DNA from: Sinohyriopsis cumingii
Lineage: Eukaryota; Mollusca; Bivalvia; Unionida; Unionidae
NCBI GenBank assembly: GCA_028554795.2
Contig: CM068842.1
Span: forward strand, 28,225,577 to 28,289,576
DNA: 64,000 bases
Direction: 5' to 3'
Made by a program: the position numbers and the translations under genes. Shown piece by piece: positions 13,901-26,899 of the stretch; position 1 is the first letter of the stretch; every line of letters starts with the position of its first letter. The notes under the pieces are model-generated. The model had not been told where the DNA came from and did no database searches. It saw only the letters and a program-made list of their open reading frames with translations.

Positions 13901-16900
13901 TTTGAGAAAAAACTTGAGACCATAGTCAGCAACATATATAACGTTTTTATAGCTATGATCAGCAACAAATGTTTTAAATTTATAAAACTGATTCCATCTA
14001 GTGAAGGAACATTTAATGAACAATATATATTTCAGAAATATTAGAGCATCTAAAATCTGAATAAATAGAATTTGAAAGATGGAAGCTTCTTGAAATGTAA
14101 TAAATACAAAATATCTGGATGTTTTATTTAGGACCCTGTTAGAAGTATTGCGCTCTATAATGTGTTATCAATATTGATGAATAATTCATTACAAAGTTTT
14201 CGTTTGCTTCGCTATATGTTTGTGTTGACCTATGTTGACCTATGTGGTATACAATACGACGGAAATATTTCCACAACTATGCTGTAGTTCTGATTTATTG
14301 GTTTAGGAAATTGAATGTTTACTATTCCTCCATTTTGTGCAGAGAGGCGAGTTTTACATTTTTCTTTATCTGTAATTTTGATCGTGATATTTGTGATATT
14401 TATATCCTTATTCCACCCGTCTGGTATTAAGATATTTTACATCTCTTTTATTGGCCTTACATGGTTATTCTAAACGAGCATGACTAATCTATTGCGACTG
14501 TCAATCATATCAGGAACACCATCAAGCCTATATATAAGAGACCAAGGCTTTCGTGAATATCATTTCAGAGAAGGTTTGTTTTTATTTCCTTTTGGTTTGG
14601 TGTTTTAAGCTCAGGAAAAACACCAAGTCGGTTGCTGAATAGATTAATTACGTAATTCTTAGTACATATATAATCAGAGGAAGATTTGCATAAGGGTTAC
14701 TTTCAGATAGGTATGCATATTTTCTAATAATCGATACAGGAAGGTGGTCTTTTTACATTAGTTTGGTTGCATCACATAACGTAGAAAGTTATTAGTTCAT
14801 AACACCAGAGAGGAATTATTTATGGTTTTGCGCGCCATTCATGTGTGCGTTGACAATATTTGTAAGCATTGGTTCAGAAAAATAGCTGTTGTTTATTTCT
14901 TGAGAGTCGATATTATTTAGTTTGCAATTTATAATTAAAAGAATCAAACCTCATATACTACAAGATTCATGAGCGCATGAAGCTTGAGTTCTTTATTGCA
15001 CAATGTATGAATGGCTTTCTCATCGCTGCTACAGTCTGTGCAGTGTGCAATCATTTTGTAACCTTAATAGCTTCATGAATATTAAACTAAATGTTGAAGT
15101 CTATGTACTTGTCCATAGGAAGTCTCCTCTAAATATCTCAGAGCTTTACGTAACATCAGCAGTTGTGTTGATCAAATGAATGAACCTACAAGTTCTACAA
15201 AAAGGTTTAATCATTTATCATTGCGCTATTTTGTGGAGAATATTTTGACCCCTGGTATATTAACTGTTTCTTTATCCTCACTACACACATATATTAGTTT
15301 AGTCTCAAATGTGTCGGGTCAAGTAACAATGGAATATGGTGGACGATAAGAGAGTTCCTTAAGCTCTGATTTTCATTTCTCAATATTCATTGAGATCGAC
15401 AAGTCTTATTCAACATCCAATATTGCATAAACTTCCCATTTTTAAGGGTATAAGAGGTCGTTTTCATTGTGAGTCTAATATTACGTTCATGTTAAGATGT
15501 AATTATGTTTGTCCCATATTCGCTGACCTTTCAAGGCGTTTCTGATGCCAAATTATGGCGCTTATAAATATGAAACAATAACCATATTTTTGATCTGCTA
15601 ACATATCTTATCTTCATGACATGGGATTGGATACGTAAGTGAACTTTCAGGTATATTTATCTTTCATTTCAGTTTAATATTTAAAACCGGTGGTATTATT
15701 TTGCGCCACGCAAGAATATTAGACCCTCGCGTCGCCACTGTTTATATCTTGCATTTAGTTTTCCAAATTAATTTTCACATGGCAAACCAGGAGTTTCTCT
15801 GATCCAGCTATCATAAAGGATGGGTAATCTGAATATTGTGCCAGTGCATTTTCGTATCCACGTCTGCATACTCCGTTAATATTATATTGCTCAGAACCGT
15901 GATTCCTTAAATGTATGCTAGTAATAAAAGAAATAATCAAACTCGTCGTCAGGGGAATAAACATACAACAAACAGAAAATAATCACTAAAAGCTAAATCT
16001 TAGAAACATTCTACATTCCTTCATGCAGGACCTTCTAGTAGGAATATACAAAAATATAAAAATAAAACTGTAGCAATAATAAACGAACAAGTTAGTGTCT
16101 CTATTACACAGATAACCAACATGTTTTGTCCTAATTCAGGACGTGGACAAAGGACGGAAACACAGCATGACTAAAAAGCCAGAGCCGTGTACCATCTTTC
16201 TTAAAGAAGTCAGTAATGGACAAGATTATTCATTAAAATAGTAAAAATAATAAATGTAATTTCTTGGCCAAATATTAGAGCTAAAATTGAAACGGATGTC
16301 TGGATGAATTTTGAGAACTCTGGAGCTAGAATGATATACTTTTTCATTTAGGTCGAACTGGCTGAGTTTTCAGTTGTAGCATACAGTATAGTTCCTTAAA
16401 GGATACATACTATGTCAGTCCATTCTATATCTGAAGGGACACGATTGAATATCCAGTTGAGTTGTAATGGTTGTTATACATAAATTTGTAATTAGTAAAG
16501 CACCTCCTGCATAAATCTCTGAGTACTACCCTCATATACCTCTACCTACCTATCTTAAGGTCACTTGACTTGATATGTCTTACTTTTGTTATTATTCTTT
16601 TACTCTGCTAGCAATAACGGATGAGGATATTTTATAGGAAATATGTAAAAAATAAATTGGTCTCCGATTACTCATAATTTTCTTAGATATTTTCCTCTGA
16701 CAATAATAGTATTATCAATTTCCCACCTTTGCGATGTAGATACAATCGCTTTGTTGAGCCCTTGTCTGAATGTATTTACGAAAACTTTCCTAAAACCTTC
16801 TAAAAGAGTTTATACAATTCGATAGTGAATTCATAACATCCGGAACCTTTACTGTTTTTCATGTTTTTTAGGCATTCTGGCGCTTCCGTAAGAGTTAATT

Positions 16901-17210
16901 TAATGTCTAATTTTGTATTCATCTTTTGTCAATTCCATGTGTGAAAAATATTTTGTCGTTTTTTGTATACTTACTCTACATTTATACAGTCATCCTGTAA
17001 CTGTTCCTTCTTTACTTCTTCTAGGTCAAATTTTAAAATTGTAAAGTACATCCAAATTCAATATACTGTAATTTGTTTTAATGCATTTTCAAAATGTTGA
17101 ACTGTCTTCAACAACTACTTTACCTTTGTTTTTTTACAATTTGTTTTCATAAGAAAAATATTCTAATGCACTGTAACATATCGACAGCAAAAGCATTTCA
17201 AAGGATCATC
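10990..17210. other. Long AT-rich stretch without recognisable genes
   Basis: Minus-strand frames at 13651-13968 and 15755-15964 and plus-strand frames at 11010-11219 and 14242-14430 are open by chance as far as I can tell. Two segments, ~12538-12594 and ~12740-12796, share a weak ~57-bp similarity (gcagctt, accttga, tgtatgtc) and may be an old ~200-bp tandem duplication. Nothing else stands out. Confidence 0.5.
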
Positions 17211-18004
17211 CATTTTATTATTATTATGTAAATTTATTTATTCTAATTATTTCTCTCCCATTTCTAATATTTTGAATTAAAAGGTGCGCAGTGTCAGGCA
17301 ATGGTCTGAAATATAGGTGGGACACATCTGTGTATTCTTGCTAACAATAAAACTAAAAATGTCTTCATTTATGAAGAAAAAAATTTAAGCTTCCGATTTG
17401 AAAAGAATTTTTTTGAACCTAAGAATGGAGTCTAAGATGATAAAAAAACTTCTCCAAGGAGCGCAGAGTTGTGAGTCTATTTTTCATATCCAGTTCTTTG
17501 TCCTTTGTATTCGAGTTATTTATTGATTTGCAAGTATTTACCTCTAAATCACAACCTTGAATAAAGTACCAGTCTGCACAGATGGCAGTGGTTGGATTTT
17601 CATATTCCGTGACAAATGACTCATCGGCATCACAAAATGTTGGATAATCTTCATTTGGTTATTACACATTAATACGATTCATTATTGATTCTCACTTTCC
17701 ACCGTAGGATTAATTATATTTAATTTTTATCCATTACAGTTTCTTGACAGTTTCCATTACAGTTTCTTGTATGTATCTTTTTGTGAAGATTATTACCAAA
17801 CCATTAGATCTGCTTTTATCAGAGCTAAAAATAATATTTATATTCCCACTCTGATTCGATTGCTTTTGTGAAACGAGCATCTTGTAGCAATATGTGAAAA
17901 ATTTGTTTTGTACAAATTCAAATAGTAATATAAATATTAGAACAAATACAAACATACTAATACAATATAAATTATTAACATGTGTTATATTATCCCAAGG
18001 AGTA

Positions 18005-18006
<2 letters not shown>

Positions 18007-18092
<86 letters not shown>
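18007..18092. repeat. (TA)n microsatellite
   Basis: About 42 TA units interrupt copy A. Copy B has no TA array at the matching place (~57.55 kb), so the array arose or expanded only here. Confidence 0.97.
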
Positions 18093-18094
<2 letters not shown>

Positions 18095-18449
18095 GAGCGA
18101 GAGGGAGAAATTAGCATTCTTGGTCAAAGTACTTTACTGTTAGGATGTACTTTGTTTAATTTATTTATGTAATGTATGCCGTATTAACGTTTAAAATTCA
18201 AAAGTAATTTTAAAATGTTTAAGTTTAACTTGCTCTACAGAGATTGCGCGTAAAGCGCCAAGAAGATGGCTAATGGTTTTTCTTCGAGGTTGTAATGAAC
18301 CTGAAATATTATGCTCTTTTCATGATATGTTCATCATGTTTAGAAGTTCATTTAATTGCTATCTGCATAAGTCTTTATAAGATATATACTTCAACTGACT
18401 TCTTTCTTTCAGAATAAGCGTTTTGAAAAGAATTGAAATAGATTCGTGT

Positions 18450-20690
18450 ATCGTTTACAACTAAATAGTGTCTATCTCCTGTAAAACAACATTGTGTATG
18501 TATTGTTTATATCTACATTGTGCGTGTATCTTTTACAACAATATATCGTCTGTATGCTTTACAATTATAATATGTGTGTAACTTTTACAACTACATAGTA
18601 CCTGTATCCTTTACAACTACATAGTACCTGTATCCTTTACAACTGCATGGTACCTGTATACTTTACAACTAAATAGTGTATGCATTCTTTAAAACTGCAT
18701 TGATTGTATATCCTTTACAACCATACCGTATCTGTATCCTTTACAAGTATCCTTTACAACTACATAGTCTCTGTATCTTTCACAACTAGACTGCGTATGT
18801 ATCATTAAAACGACACAGTGTCCGTATCGTTTACAAATCCGTATTGACGGTAACTTTTACAGCTACATAGTGTCTGTATCAATTACAACAGCATTGTGTG
18901 TGTATCTGTTACAACTACACAGTGTATGTATTATTTACATTTACACTGTATACCTATCCCTTATAATCTCATAGTGTCTGTATCATTTACATATACAGTG
19001 TGTACATGCTTTAAAACCACATAGTGCCTGTATCGTTTACAACTACATTGTGTATATATTGCTTACAAGTACATAGCATTTGTATCCTTCACAACTACAT
19101 AATGTCTGTATCGTTTATAACTACGCTGCGTATGTATTTTTACAATTCGATAGTGTCTGTCTCCTTTACAACTGTATGATGTCTGTAACCTTTACAACCA
19201 CATTGTTTGTGTATCCATTACAACTAAAAAGTATGTTTTCTTTAAAAATGCATTGTGTGAATAGTGTTTGAACTAGTGTCTGAATTCTTTACTTCTACAC
19301 TGAATATGTATTCTTTGTAAATACATTGTTTGTATATCCTTTATTTCCACATTGGTGTGAATCCTTTACATCTACAAAATGTATGTATCCTTTACAATTA
19401 CATTGAGTATGTAGCTTTTACAATTACATTGAGTATGTATCCTGTACAATTACGTTGAGTATGTATCCTGCACAGTTACATTGAGTATGTATCCTTTACA
19501 ATTACATTGAGTATGTATCCTTTACAATTACCTTGAGTATGTATCCTTTACAATTACATTGAGTATGTATCCTTTACAATTACATTGAGTATGTACCCTT
19601 TACAATTACATTGAGTATGTATCCTTTACAAACACATAGTGTCTGTTTATTCTTTACCACCACATTGTGTGTGAATCCTTTACATCTACATAATGTATGT
19701 ATCTTGTACAACTACATAGTGTTAATCATTTATATTTATATTGTGTCTATATCATTTAGAACCAGATTGTGGGTATCATTTACAACTACATAATATGTAT
19801 CATTTACGGCTACACTGCATATCAATCCTTATAACTACATTGTGTATGTATCATTTACAAATGCATAATGCGTTTATCTATACCACTATATTGTATGCAT
19901 ATCCTTTACACTGTGCATGAATCTTTTACAAGTACATTGTGTCTGTATCCTTTACATCTTCATAGTGTATGTATGCATTTAAACTAGACTGTGTCTGTAT
20001 CCTTTACATCTTAATAGTGTATGCATGCATTACAACTACATTGTGTATGTATCCTTTACATCTTAATAGTGTATGTATGCATTACAACTACACTGTGTGT
20101 GTATCCTTTACATCTTCATAGCGTATGTATGCATTACAACTAGACTGTGTCTATATCCTTTACATCTTCATAGTGTATGTATGCATTACAACTAGACTGT
20201 GTCTGTATCCTTTACATCTTCATAGTGTATGTATGCCTTACAACTACACTGTGTATGTATCCTTTACATCTTCATAGTGTATGTATGCATTACAACTACA
20301 CTGTGTCTGTATCCTTTACATCTTCATAGTGTATGTATGCATTACAGCTACACTGTGTGTGTATCCTTTACATCTTCATAGTGTATGTATGCCTTACAAC
20401 TACACTGTGTGTGTATCCTTTACATCTTCATAGTGTATGTATGCATTACAACTACACTGTGTGTGTATCCTTTACATCTTCATAGTGTATGTATGCCTTA
20501 CAACTACACTGTGTGTGTATCCTTTACATCTTCATAGTGTATGTATGCATTACAACTACATTGTGTGTGTATCCTTTACAATTACATCGTTCCTGAATCT
20601 TTCACAACTACATGATATATATATCTTTACAACATTGTATGTACATCCTTTACAACTCCGTTGTCTACCTTCCCTTTACAAATACATATA
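18450..20690. repeat. 26-bp minisatellite array, ~2.2 kb, with 52-bp higher-order units
   Basis: The basic unit is ~26 bp and resembles tatcctttacaactacat plus agtgtctg. Outer units (18450-19390) are variable in sequence and length. From ~19390 to 19630 a nearly uniform version (cattgagtatgtatcc core) repeats every 26 bp. From ~19960 to 20570 pairs of units alternate (catcttcatag and cattacaacta), giving an exact 52-bp higher-order period: catcttcatag occurs at 20163, 20215 and 20267. Short Tyr/Leu/Cys-rich frames through it follow the repeat and are not genes. Confidence 0.96.
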
Positions 20691-21186
20691 ATTATACATG
20701 AAGAGATGTTAGGCTGCATAATTTAACTACACAACTCCTCCTCTTATTAGATGTATATATTACGTATGCTATAATTTTGTTGGGTAAGATTATTCTTTGT
20801 ATAATAAGATCACATGCATTTGTGCTTCAGGGCCACTTTGCCTAATTTGCTTAATAGCTTCTTGAGTTAGCTGAAACAGTATTTACATAATTAGTAAAGA
20901 TGATGATAATAATGATGATGGTGGTAATAATGATGATGATCTTTTAAATAACGTCAGCGGTTGTTTTGTGGGTGTTGCTCGATAGAAAACGTACTATGAA
21001 ATTCTCGTTCAAATGTTTACATCGCATTCATGAAACAGCATTGTATTGTTATGTTATCAATTGTATGTTATTGTTCTTCAATTTAAATTAGCTACTTACC
21101 TATCGAAGACATAAAAAACATAAAACTTAGAAACATCGATTTGAATTCTGAATTATACTTTCCTCTCAATTTTTTGTTTCTAAATA

Positions 21187-21272
<86 letters not shown>
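21187..21272. repeat. (TA)n microsatellite
   Basis: About 42 TA units lie in copy A. Copies B (~58.83 kb) and C (~61.42 kb) lack it at the matching position. Confidence 0.97.
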
Positions 21273-21824
21273 GTTTTAAAATTTACACCAAAAAGTGCTA
21301 TATATTCAACATACTGACAAAAAATTGTCTCCTCTTTAAATGACTTATTTTTCTCATATGTTAGCTGCACTGGCCTGAGATTTAAATTTGACACGAATGT
21401 TGTGTCCTGTTCTATCATGTGCATTACGGATATTGTCTAAAGTACGTCGATGTTTTTACCGTACAGTCTAAATTATTTCCTAGTGGTTTGGGAAAAGTGA
21501 TTTCTTTCTACTGTTGTCTCAGTGACGAGAGATGTTATTTGCAAAGTCAGTCCCTATGCGTATGACAGTAAAATGAGAATAATTACCGCTACGATGCAAC
21601 ATAAGTAAACGTATTATAGCCAGTAAGTTTTGATTATGAGAGCTACCTAATTCTTTCTATTAATCCATGCCGAGCGACTGATTAGGATTATGAAAAACAA
21701 ACGGCGATATTGGCTGATGTTAAGAAACCAGCGAAGAAAGCACTGATTGGTTTGAAGGCAACAGAGCCTTTTCAAAGATACATAGGTAAAATCAGGACCA
21801 TTTAATACTCGATTTGTTTCACAG

Positions 21825-22052
21825 ATGCAAATGAGCGTTCGTACTTACTCCGTTTTGTATCCCGCTGGACACAGGAATATAGAAGCTGAACTTGAAAAGG
21901 CTGAATCCAATTTTCGTTTGAACAATAAACATATTGGAGACATTGGAAGACAAGTCCATAATTCAGTCTTTACTCGTCTACTGCATAACGCGAAGTTGGA
22001 GTCAAGAGAAGCAGTCTTTCAACCCAACTCAATATTCCTACCAGACGTCTAA
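21825..22052 (+). CDS. Possible small or terminal exon, unknown product
   Basis: A 75-residue open frame starts ATG at 21825 and ends TAA. Immediately upstream is a pyrimidine-rich tract ending tttgtttcacag, which looks like a 3' splice site, so this could be a terminal exon rather than a single-exon gene. The protein is hydrophilic with a charged, probably helical stretch (residues ~18-60, rich in Glu, Lys, Arg, Asn), no membrane segment and no motif I recognise. Codon composition is more balanced than in neighbouring chance frames. No poly(A) signal or upstream exon was identified with confidence. It may be a chance ORF or a decayed mobile-element piece. Confidence 0.22.
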   Translation: MQMSVRTYSVLYPAGHRNIEAELEKAESNFRLNNKHIGDIGRQVHNSVFTRLLHNAKLESREAVFQPNSIFLPDV

Positions 22053-22059
22053 GATGTGA

Positions 22060-25000
22060 CCACATCATACGAATAATAATGATACAGAGAGTGCATAAAC
22101 AAAAGATGGACTAGAACACATCTCTACGAGACTATGAATACAATCAATTAATGACCGTAATTATGCGAGATATAAATTAGGCACATCCAACTTCATGTTT
22201 TCATCTGATTTCTGTACTTAAAATGCCATTTGACATTATGTAAATAATCAAATAACCAATATACGGAAATGAGCAGAAATATAGTTGCAATGTAGTATCA
22301 AAATAATACTTGACACTACTACTAAAGTGGATGTAGGGAATTCAAATGACAATATGAAAACTAGTCAATTTCTATTGATTGTGTTCGTTCTCCTAATTAC
22401 TAGACTAAAGATTCTAACAAAAGGCAGAACAATCTATATTTTGAAATTCCACATGCAGGAAGAAAATGTTAATATCTGCTTCTGAGAATTCAGAAGAAAT
22501 GCGAAAAAGACGTTGGAAGCGATGACTTTAATGTTCTATTACGTTTATATCATTATACTGATATAGCATGTAAAAAAGAACCCAACAAGCTTTATAGAAC
22601 AAAGTGGTAACATAACTTACAAAGACTGTGATGATGACATTCAAATAACCATGACAAGAGAATCCTGAGGGACACATACAGTTTCGCTTGCCCCTGCTTC
22701 TGATATTTATCTTCAGTAAAACAAAATATTCGCTTCCGGTCATTTGCCTGTCCCTGTTTCATACTGCAGACATTAGCTCTTTGTTCCCCATGTTAAAAAT
22801 ATAATAAAAATCAATAATAAAAAATAGCAAGCATCACTGTAAAAATATATATAATTTACAATACAACTGACCTGCTACCCTTACATTAAAACCAGTGCAT
22901 TGTGTTTTTTGCCTAATATAGACTCCTTTGTCCGATATGTGTCGAACCTTACGCAAAGTAGACATATCAAACGGCTTTTACATATATGTTTCGCACCTGA
23001 CACAAAATAGACATAGCGCAACTATGATACTTGTGTTTCGAACCTCACGCAAAATGGACAAATCACAAATATTTCGGACCAGAAGCAGTCAACGAAATGC
23101 AACTGAGAGTAGAGATTTACTGTTTGATTATAATGCGTACAGGTAGCCAGTGGAGCTCCTGAAAAAGCTGGGTGGTATTATCAGTACGAACCAAAGACGT
23201 ACTTCAAAAAATAGACAAATTTTGTCACACTTTGAACAACGGTAACTGGCAAAGAACTTAGGTTGGTTTTAAACATTTTCCAACTATGGATATAGGCAGA
23301 TATAATTTGACACTTTCAATAACGATTTATTTAGTTTCAAGTGATTTAAAGCTTTACAGTTCACATCAAAGGGCACGAACCATGGGAGGTCAAGTATTTA
23401 AAGAAAATACGTTTAAAACTAGTTGTTAATATAATAAAATATAAACTTAAAACGTTAAAATTGACTAAACATGGGATTTGCAGTCTTCGAAAAAATGTAC
23501 AACTGATCAGACCACTCATAGTTGTATATATTATGATCTCGTGTAGAGATTGATCCTGCACAATGTGATCAAGCTTGTCAGTAGCTTTATGGACGATTTT
23601 GGTACTTCATATCATCTTCTCGGGTTCTTTCTCCTTCAGTTGTACAGACCGTCATGTATAGCCTATCACTTGCTTAACAATGGCGTTAGATCCCCAAAAC
23701 CAAACCAATCTCGTGCATGGATATGATGTTCCGTCAGTACACTTCACCTTCACTGACGACAAATTGTAAAATAAATTATACAAGAATGATCTATGGCAAA
23801 CAGACTTAGATATGTAGTTGCCGAACAAAAACAAATAGAGCATGCCATGTTCTACTAACGTGTCTCCGCTCACATAATGTATTGCCAACTCAATATATGC
23901 CATTGCCACTTTCTGCTTGATAGTATACTGTCATATGTATTAGCCCGTAACATATTGACACTCAAGGTAGAGTGAAGTTCAGTGCTTCACTGTGATTTTC
24001 CCATTAAATTAAAATTACGACACAATTTTAGAAATAGATAAATAAATAAAAAATTATGTTTATCCGGCAACAATTGTGATCTTAGTGTTTCAACCTGAAT
24101 TTATGTGAATGCATTAAGCAACAGTAGTGGTGCTTGATTATCGTAGTTGAGAAAGAAGAAATTGCTTAAATGCCTAAAGGCATGTAATAGTTCCGGATCA
24201 TATACTTGACCATCAATAGAAACGTCAGAGACCTTTATAAATAGTAACTTTAATGTTCTTGTCTTGCTTAACCACCTACACAAAGTCACATTGATGGTGC
24301 TATAAAATGGGAAAATGTTTTGAAAAGTTTCTATACAGGCTCTATTATCTGGAGAATGGAATAAAAGTGTGCTAGAGTGTTTAGAAAAGGGAGGTTATAG
24401 TAGCAATTATATAGCGGTGTTGTGGACAAAATAAAGTATTATATCTACTCGGCGATATATAGAATTTGAAATGAAGTCCCACTCCATGTAGATTCAGAAT
24501 ATAGACTATTATGGTGAGTGATTTGGCTTTTTCACTGGGTTCATTATAAGTTCTTTTGTTTAACAGACATCAGGACTGGGATACATCTTGTGTCTATATG
24601 GATCGGGTAAGCACGTTCTTCGTACATTGTACATTCGTACATTTGCGAACTATCGAGGTAATTATGGGTGTATTCTGACATGTTGCTTGTGCAGCAGTGA
24701 TAAAGTTAATTACCCATGAGTAACAAGAAATGTACCTGCAAATTATTAAAACTCCTTTTAATGTCTTTGTCTGTCCGACAGTGATATAATTTTTTTTTAC
24801 GATTTCTACATCACTTTCCTTGATTTGAATAAACTCTTTTGCAACATTTGTGTCATTATTCTTGTTTGAGTTACAAGATCATGTGACGCAGTTTTGCAAA
24901 TTTTCAATTTTGTGCGATGGAATGCAGCTTTAAATCAACGTCCTAACTGTCCATCCCGTTGATCTAATAGGAAAATGGGTTACAGTGAACATGCAGATTA

Positions 25001-25320
25001 AAGCTGTGAGCAGGGTGAAAAGGTGATGGTGCTAAAAGTATTAGTGTTTCATGACTGTCCATGCAGGATGTGAATTTACTATTGATTTTTGTATACATTC
25101 TTTATCCTGTAATCGAATTAACACCATCGCAGGGTAAACAGAAATATCAGTAAAAACAATACATAAAACGTACATAATATCGTTTAGGAATCCATTAAAC
25201 ATCAATTTGCCACAAATTCAACATTTTGATGTCTAGATCAATAAAATATGTCGCATGTAAATACATGTACAACATCAGAATACAGTCAATGCTTATTAAG
25301 AACTTTTTTTTGTACCATTA
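22060..25320. other. Unique-looking AT-rich DNA
   Basis: Apart from the ~48-bp minisatellite at 22.9-23.1 kb, no gene, RNA or repeat is supported. Minus-strand frames at 22528-22743 and 23652-23909 have no recognisable motif. Confidence 0.5.
22935..23085. repeat. ~48-bp minisatellite, 3 diverged units
   Basis: Three units share tcgaacct, acgcaaa and gacata-like blocks. Their tcg anchors at 22942, 22991 and 23038 give spacings of 49 and 47 bp. The units are diverged, so the array is old. Confidence 0.8.
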
Positions 25321-25329
25321 TTTAGACAG

Positions 25330-25875
25330 TAGTATATTTACTAGTGTTATTTATATTTTGATTTAATTTATATTTGATTTAATTTAATTGTTTGTTTTCA
25401 GTTTTTAATTTTTAATTTTTTTATATTACATGCTATTGCAATGTTGTCTAGGATTGAATTCAGAGTTTGCTTTTTGACATTAACAGCTTTATAGAGACAT
25501 TGTATCTAATGCTGACCTAGTTCCTGACCTTCATTCAGAAACAGTAATAGTTTCTAGTAAGCCAATTTAAAACTTTTCTTTAGTCGTTCCCAGAGTAGAA
25601 TCATTGAATTCAGTCAAGGTCATATCTGGCCTACGTGTCTGATTTTTTTTCCAGAGGATTGACCCACATCCGGGAATCTATTTTGCGTTTCAGTCAGTCT
25701 TATAATTTATGTTATGATAAGAATTAGCCAGTCGGGCTCTAAACCATTGACACTTAAACGTGTTTTGTTGTGACCAGTTTGAGTTTAATTTTTAATTTGT
25801 CTTAAAATTATTTGAATTGAAGAGATTATTTTCCCCTGGAAATGCTTGTGCTCAACATTAATCCTTAGGCAAAGA
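25330..25875 (+). repeat. Dispersed repeat R3, copy 2 (5' half)
   Basis: It aligns with the first half of the 9.6-kb and 46.9-kb copies: the tttgatttaattt block, gctgacctagttcctgacctt, tcattcag, the cgtgt-ttgtt block, aaattatttgaattgaa and tggaaatgcttg-gctca. It stops around the point corresponding to 10.21 kb, so the 3' half is missing. Confidence 0.68.
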
Positions 25876-26371
25876 TAGTTATCGAAGGTTATAATATATC
25901 CTAGTACAGCCATAAATGAAAACACTCATACCTATCTTGCTGCTATAGCAAGACTCCAAGTGTATAGTGACTGCTTTGCTTTATGGGAAAAAACACGTGC
26001 ACATGCTGCATAAGTAAATAGTTTTACGTGGGTATGGGTCGCAAACGGGAATTAGCATTAGCCCATATGTATACATGGAATTGCCTCTTGGTGGACTAAC
26101 GTGAAATCCCATGTGTAAACGGTCTAATATAAGAGGTACATTATAACATTATTTAAAGCGGTGGACATCAATTTATTGGGACATACGGGAATTAATTATA
26201 CATCGTACAAAATCATTTTCTAACGTTTTATCGTAAGTCACATAAGTGTTAGGTAGTGTTTATAGGCACACAAAAACAATATGACCAACAAACTCACATT
26301 TTTATTAGGGAAGGGGTTTGAACATTTCGTAATAACAAACACAGGGCATAAAACAACTTATATGTAAAATA

Positions 26372-26805
26372 GTTTAATATATGTCTAGAGATATCGGTAG
26401 CGCTAAAAAGGGCAGTCTTTTTGGTAAGTAGTACATGGTTTGAGGATGATCACGTCTCACTATTAGCATCTCGATACTAAAGGAGAAGGAGACTTCATAA
26501 TTACTTTTTCCGGACAAAGTTGAGTTCAAAGGGTATAGTACACAAAGGATGAACATCTCGCGTGACTTCTACCTTGGAGATTTTGAAGTCTCATTACTCG
26601 ATGCTGGCATTGTTTGGAACTTTGATATTCAGGTAGGAATAAGTGCTATTCAGATCGACTTAATCTTCGGTTTGTCCTTTGATTTCAAATTCTACTGAGG
26701 TGTAAGTTTTCCAAAATACAGGATGAAATCCTTCCCATTGGGATTCTTTCATCATCATTATCGTGGGTGGCATGACAAACAAATCAAGTCCCACTTGGAA
26801 AATTT
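26372..26805 (-). pseudogene. Polinton/Maverick-like capsid gene remnant (F54H12.2-like)
   Basis: Polintons are large self-synthesising DNA transposons that carry virus-like capsid genes. Reading the minus strand from 26805 down to ~26590, one frame shows LDLFVMPPT, then SQWEGFHPV, then VEFEIKGQTED followed by a stop, then VDLNSTYSYLNIKV. The spacing and order of these blocks match the N-terminal part of the F54H12.2-like family often annotated in invertebrate genomes. A second frame (26556-26374) contains LNSTL and IEMLI, which could be the next part of the same protein after a frameshift. At least three stops and one frameshift break it, and the C-terminal two thirds are not seen below 26370. 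No Polinton integrase, polymerase or protease was recognised nearby. The assignment comes from family memory, not a search. Confidence 0.55.
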
Positions 26806-26899
26806 ACTAGAATCGCCGCACATAGTCATTGTTTTCCATTCTCTGATATTAATCAAACAAGTACAAATTCTCAGACCCCTCTTGTTATTTGCGTTTTAT

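Larger units (their letters stand above)
17210..21460 (+). repeat. Duplicated block, copy A (minisatellite-bearing)
   Basis: Anchors recur in the same order in copies B (56.7-59.5 kb) and C (60.3-62.8 kb). They are the gcaat-gtc/ggacc blocks and an atttatgaagaaaaaaa block near 17.37 kb, the cttgta-caaattcaaata block near 17.9 kb, cagaataagc at 18.41 kb, then the minisatellite. After it come the acatgaa-agatgtta-gctgcat block at 20.7 kb, tttaaataac at 20.95 kb, aaacagcatt at 21.03 kb, and a caaaaagtg block near 21.28 kb followed by attcaacat. Divergence is substantial (perhaps 25-35% by eye), so the duplication is old. The block carries two private TA arrays. Confidence 0.75.

Noticed and set aside
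18450..20690. CRISPR-like regularly spaced repeats
   Set aside because: The units are contiguous with no unique spacers, the period is a constant 26 or 52 bp, and the DNA is animal. It is a minisatellite.
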